NCBI GenBank assembly: GCA_964508225.1
Contig: CAZDRX010000006.1
Location: forward strand, 1 to 64,000
DNA: 64,000 nucleotides
From: CAZDRX01 sp964508225
Lineage (GTDB): Bacteria; Patescibacteriota; Gracilibacteria; Peribacterales; Peribacteraceae
Direction of reading: 5' to 3'
Translations under genes and position numbers: made by a program
Shown here: positions 63,808 to 64,000 of the stretch, piece by piece
Layout of the letters: every line of letters begins with the position of its first letter
Position numbering within the stretch: position 1 is the stretch's first letter
The notes under the pieces: generated by a model
Told to the model about the DNA's origin: nothing
Seen by the model: the letters and a program-made list of their open reading frames with translations, nothing else
Databases searched by the model: none

Positions 63808-64000
63808 TTACTCCTGACACTTCCCGCACAGTCCGTAGAACTCGAGCGCGTGGCGCTGCACCTTGAACCGGCTCTGCGCGGTCAGCTTCTCTTCCACGGC
63901 GTCGAGGTCGTGATCGAGCACGACGTTCTCGATCTTCTTGCACGCGGTGCAGATGAGATGGTGCTTGTGTTCCTCGGGCGTGAGTTCGTAGCGTTTGTTG
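63808..64000 (-). CDS. Fur-family transcriptional regulator (partial, C-terminal end)
   Basis: Only the last 63 residues are visible. They contain HKHHLICTACKKIENV, HALEFYGLCGKC and the two CxxC pairs of the structural zinc site, typical of Fur/PerR/Zur regulators. These repressors sense iron, peroxide or zinc; the type cannot be told without the N-terminal half, which lies beyond the right edge. Confidence 0.88.
   Translation of the reverse strand, partial: NKRYELTPEEHKHHLICTACKKIENVVLDHDLDAVEEKLTAQSRFKVQRHALEFYGLCGKCQE

Overview
The window is 64 kb of GC-rich bacterial DNA carrying a compact, almost gap-free set of mostly housekeeping genes. It contains one run of ten Ns inside tsaB, so it comes from a draft or metagenome assembly. 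Gene content suggests a Patescibacteria/CPR-type organism, with a Peregrinibacteria/Peribacteria relative as my best guess. The reasons are a complete peptidoglycan lineage, type IV pilus processing, a very large uncharacterised protein and little metabolism. TGA is used as a stop (for example in the ATGA overlaps of the pyr operon), which argues against Gracilibacteria or Absconditabacteria. The taxonomic call is inference.

Layout. 0-8 kb holds envelope genes: murB (cut by the left edge), three small proteins, gltX, a lipoprotein peptidyl-prolyl isomerase, murG and ftsW on the minus strand, then lspA, murA and a degenerate metallo-beta-lactamase-fold protein on the plus strand. 8.6-11.4 kb has tRNA-Arg, a VOC protein and three exported proteins, one with a Kazal domain. 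11.4-17.1 kb has a DUF475/TerC protein, mfd, dnaN and a probable oriC with DnaA boxes and an AT-rich segment. 17.1-25.7 kb has a GlmU-like nucleotidyltransferase, a ComEC-like hydrolase, an FN3 protein ending in LPDTG, a cytidylyltransferase, a PP2C-like/propeller membrane protein and RNase J. 25.7-29.7 kb has a HAD phosphatase and the pyrB-TSUP transporter-pyrC operon. 29.7-34.2 kb has a flippase, an LPNSG surface protein, prepilin peptidase, a structured RNA element, smpB and recR. 34.2-43.4 kb has a homocysteine methyltransferase with a structured leader, a SIMPL protein, sufC, a three-domain glycosyltransferase, a Wzm/Wzt-type ABC exporter, a ferredoxin, a TPR protein and holB. 43.4-54.2 kb has secA and an operon built around a 1979-residue protein with a buried HD-type metal site. 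54.2-64 kb has a DUF4389 protein, tsaB, two glycosyltransferases, nusA, a DnaQ/DinG-like protein, a polyprenyl glycosylphosphotransferase, rnpB, tRNA-Thr with a decayed copy, and the end of a Fur-family regulator.

How they fit together. Most genes serve wall synthesis, surface glycans (two export routes, four glycosyltransferase genes, one lipid-linked initiator), protein export (secA, lspA, prepilin peptidase), replication and repair (dnaN, holB, mfd, recR), and RNA turnover and rescue (RNase J, rnpB, smpB, nusA). Pyrimidine synthesis is represented only by pyrB and pyrC.

Two patterns recur across the whole window. First, about two dozen starts have a -10-like TAnnnT hexamer ending 6-10 nt before the start codon, with no room for a ribosome binding site; this looks like widespread leaderless transcription, and it corrects several starts to GTG or TTG. 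Second, most remaining starts are preceded by a pyrimidine-rich stretch rather than a Shine-Dalgarno sequence. The most interesting single loci are the 1979-residue HD protein operon, the structured RNA before smpB, the leader of the homocysteine methyltransferase, the dnaN-proximal origin, and the DinG-like protein that lacks its ATP-binding half.
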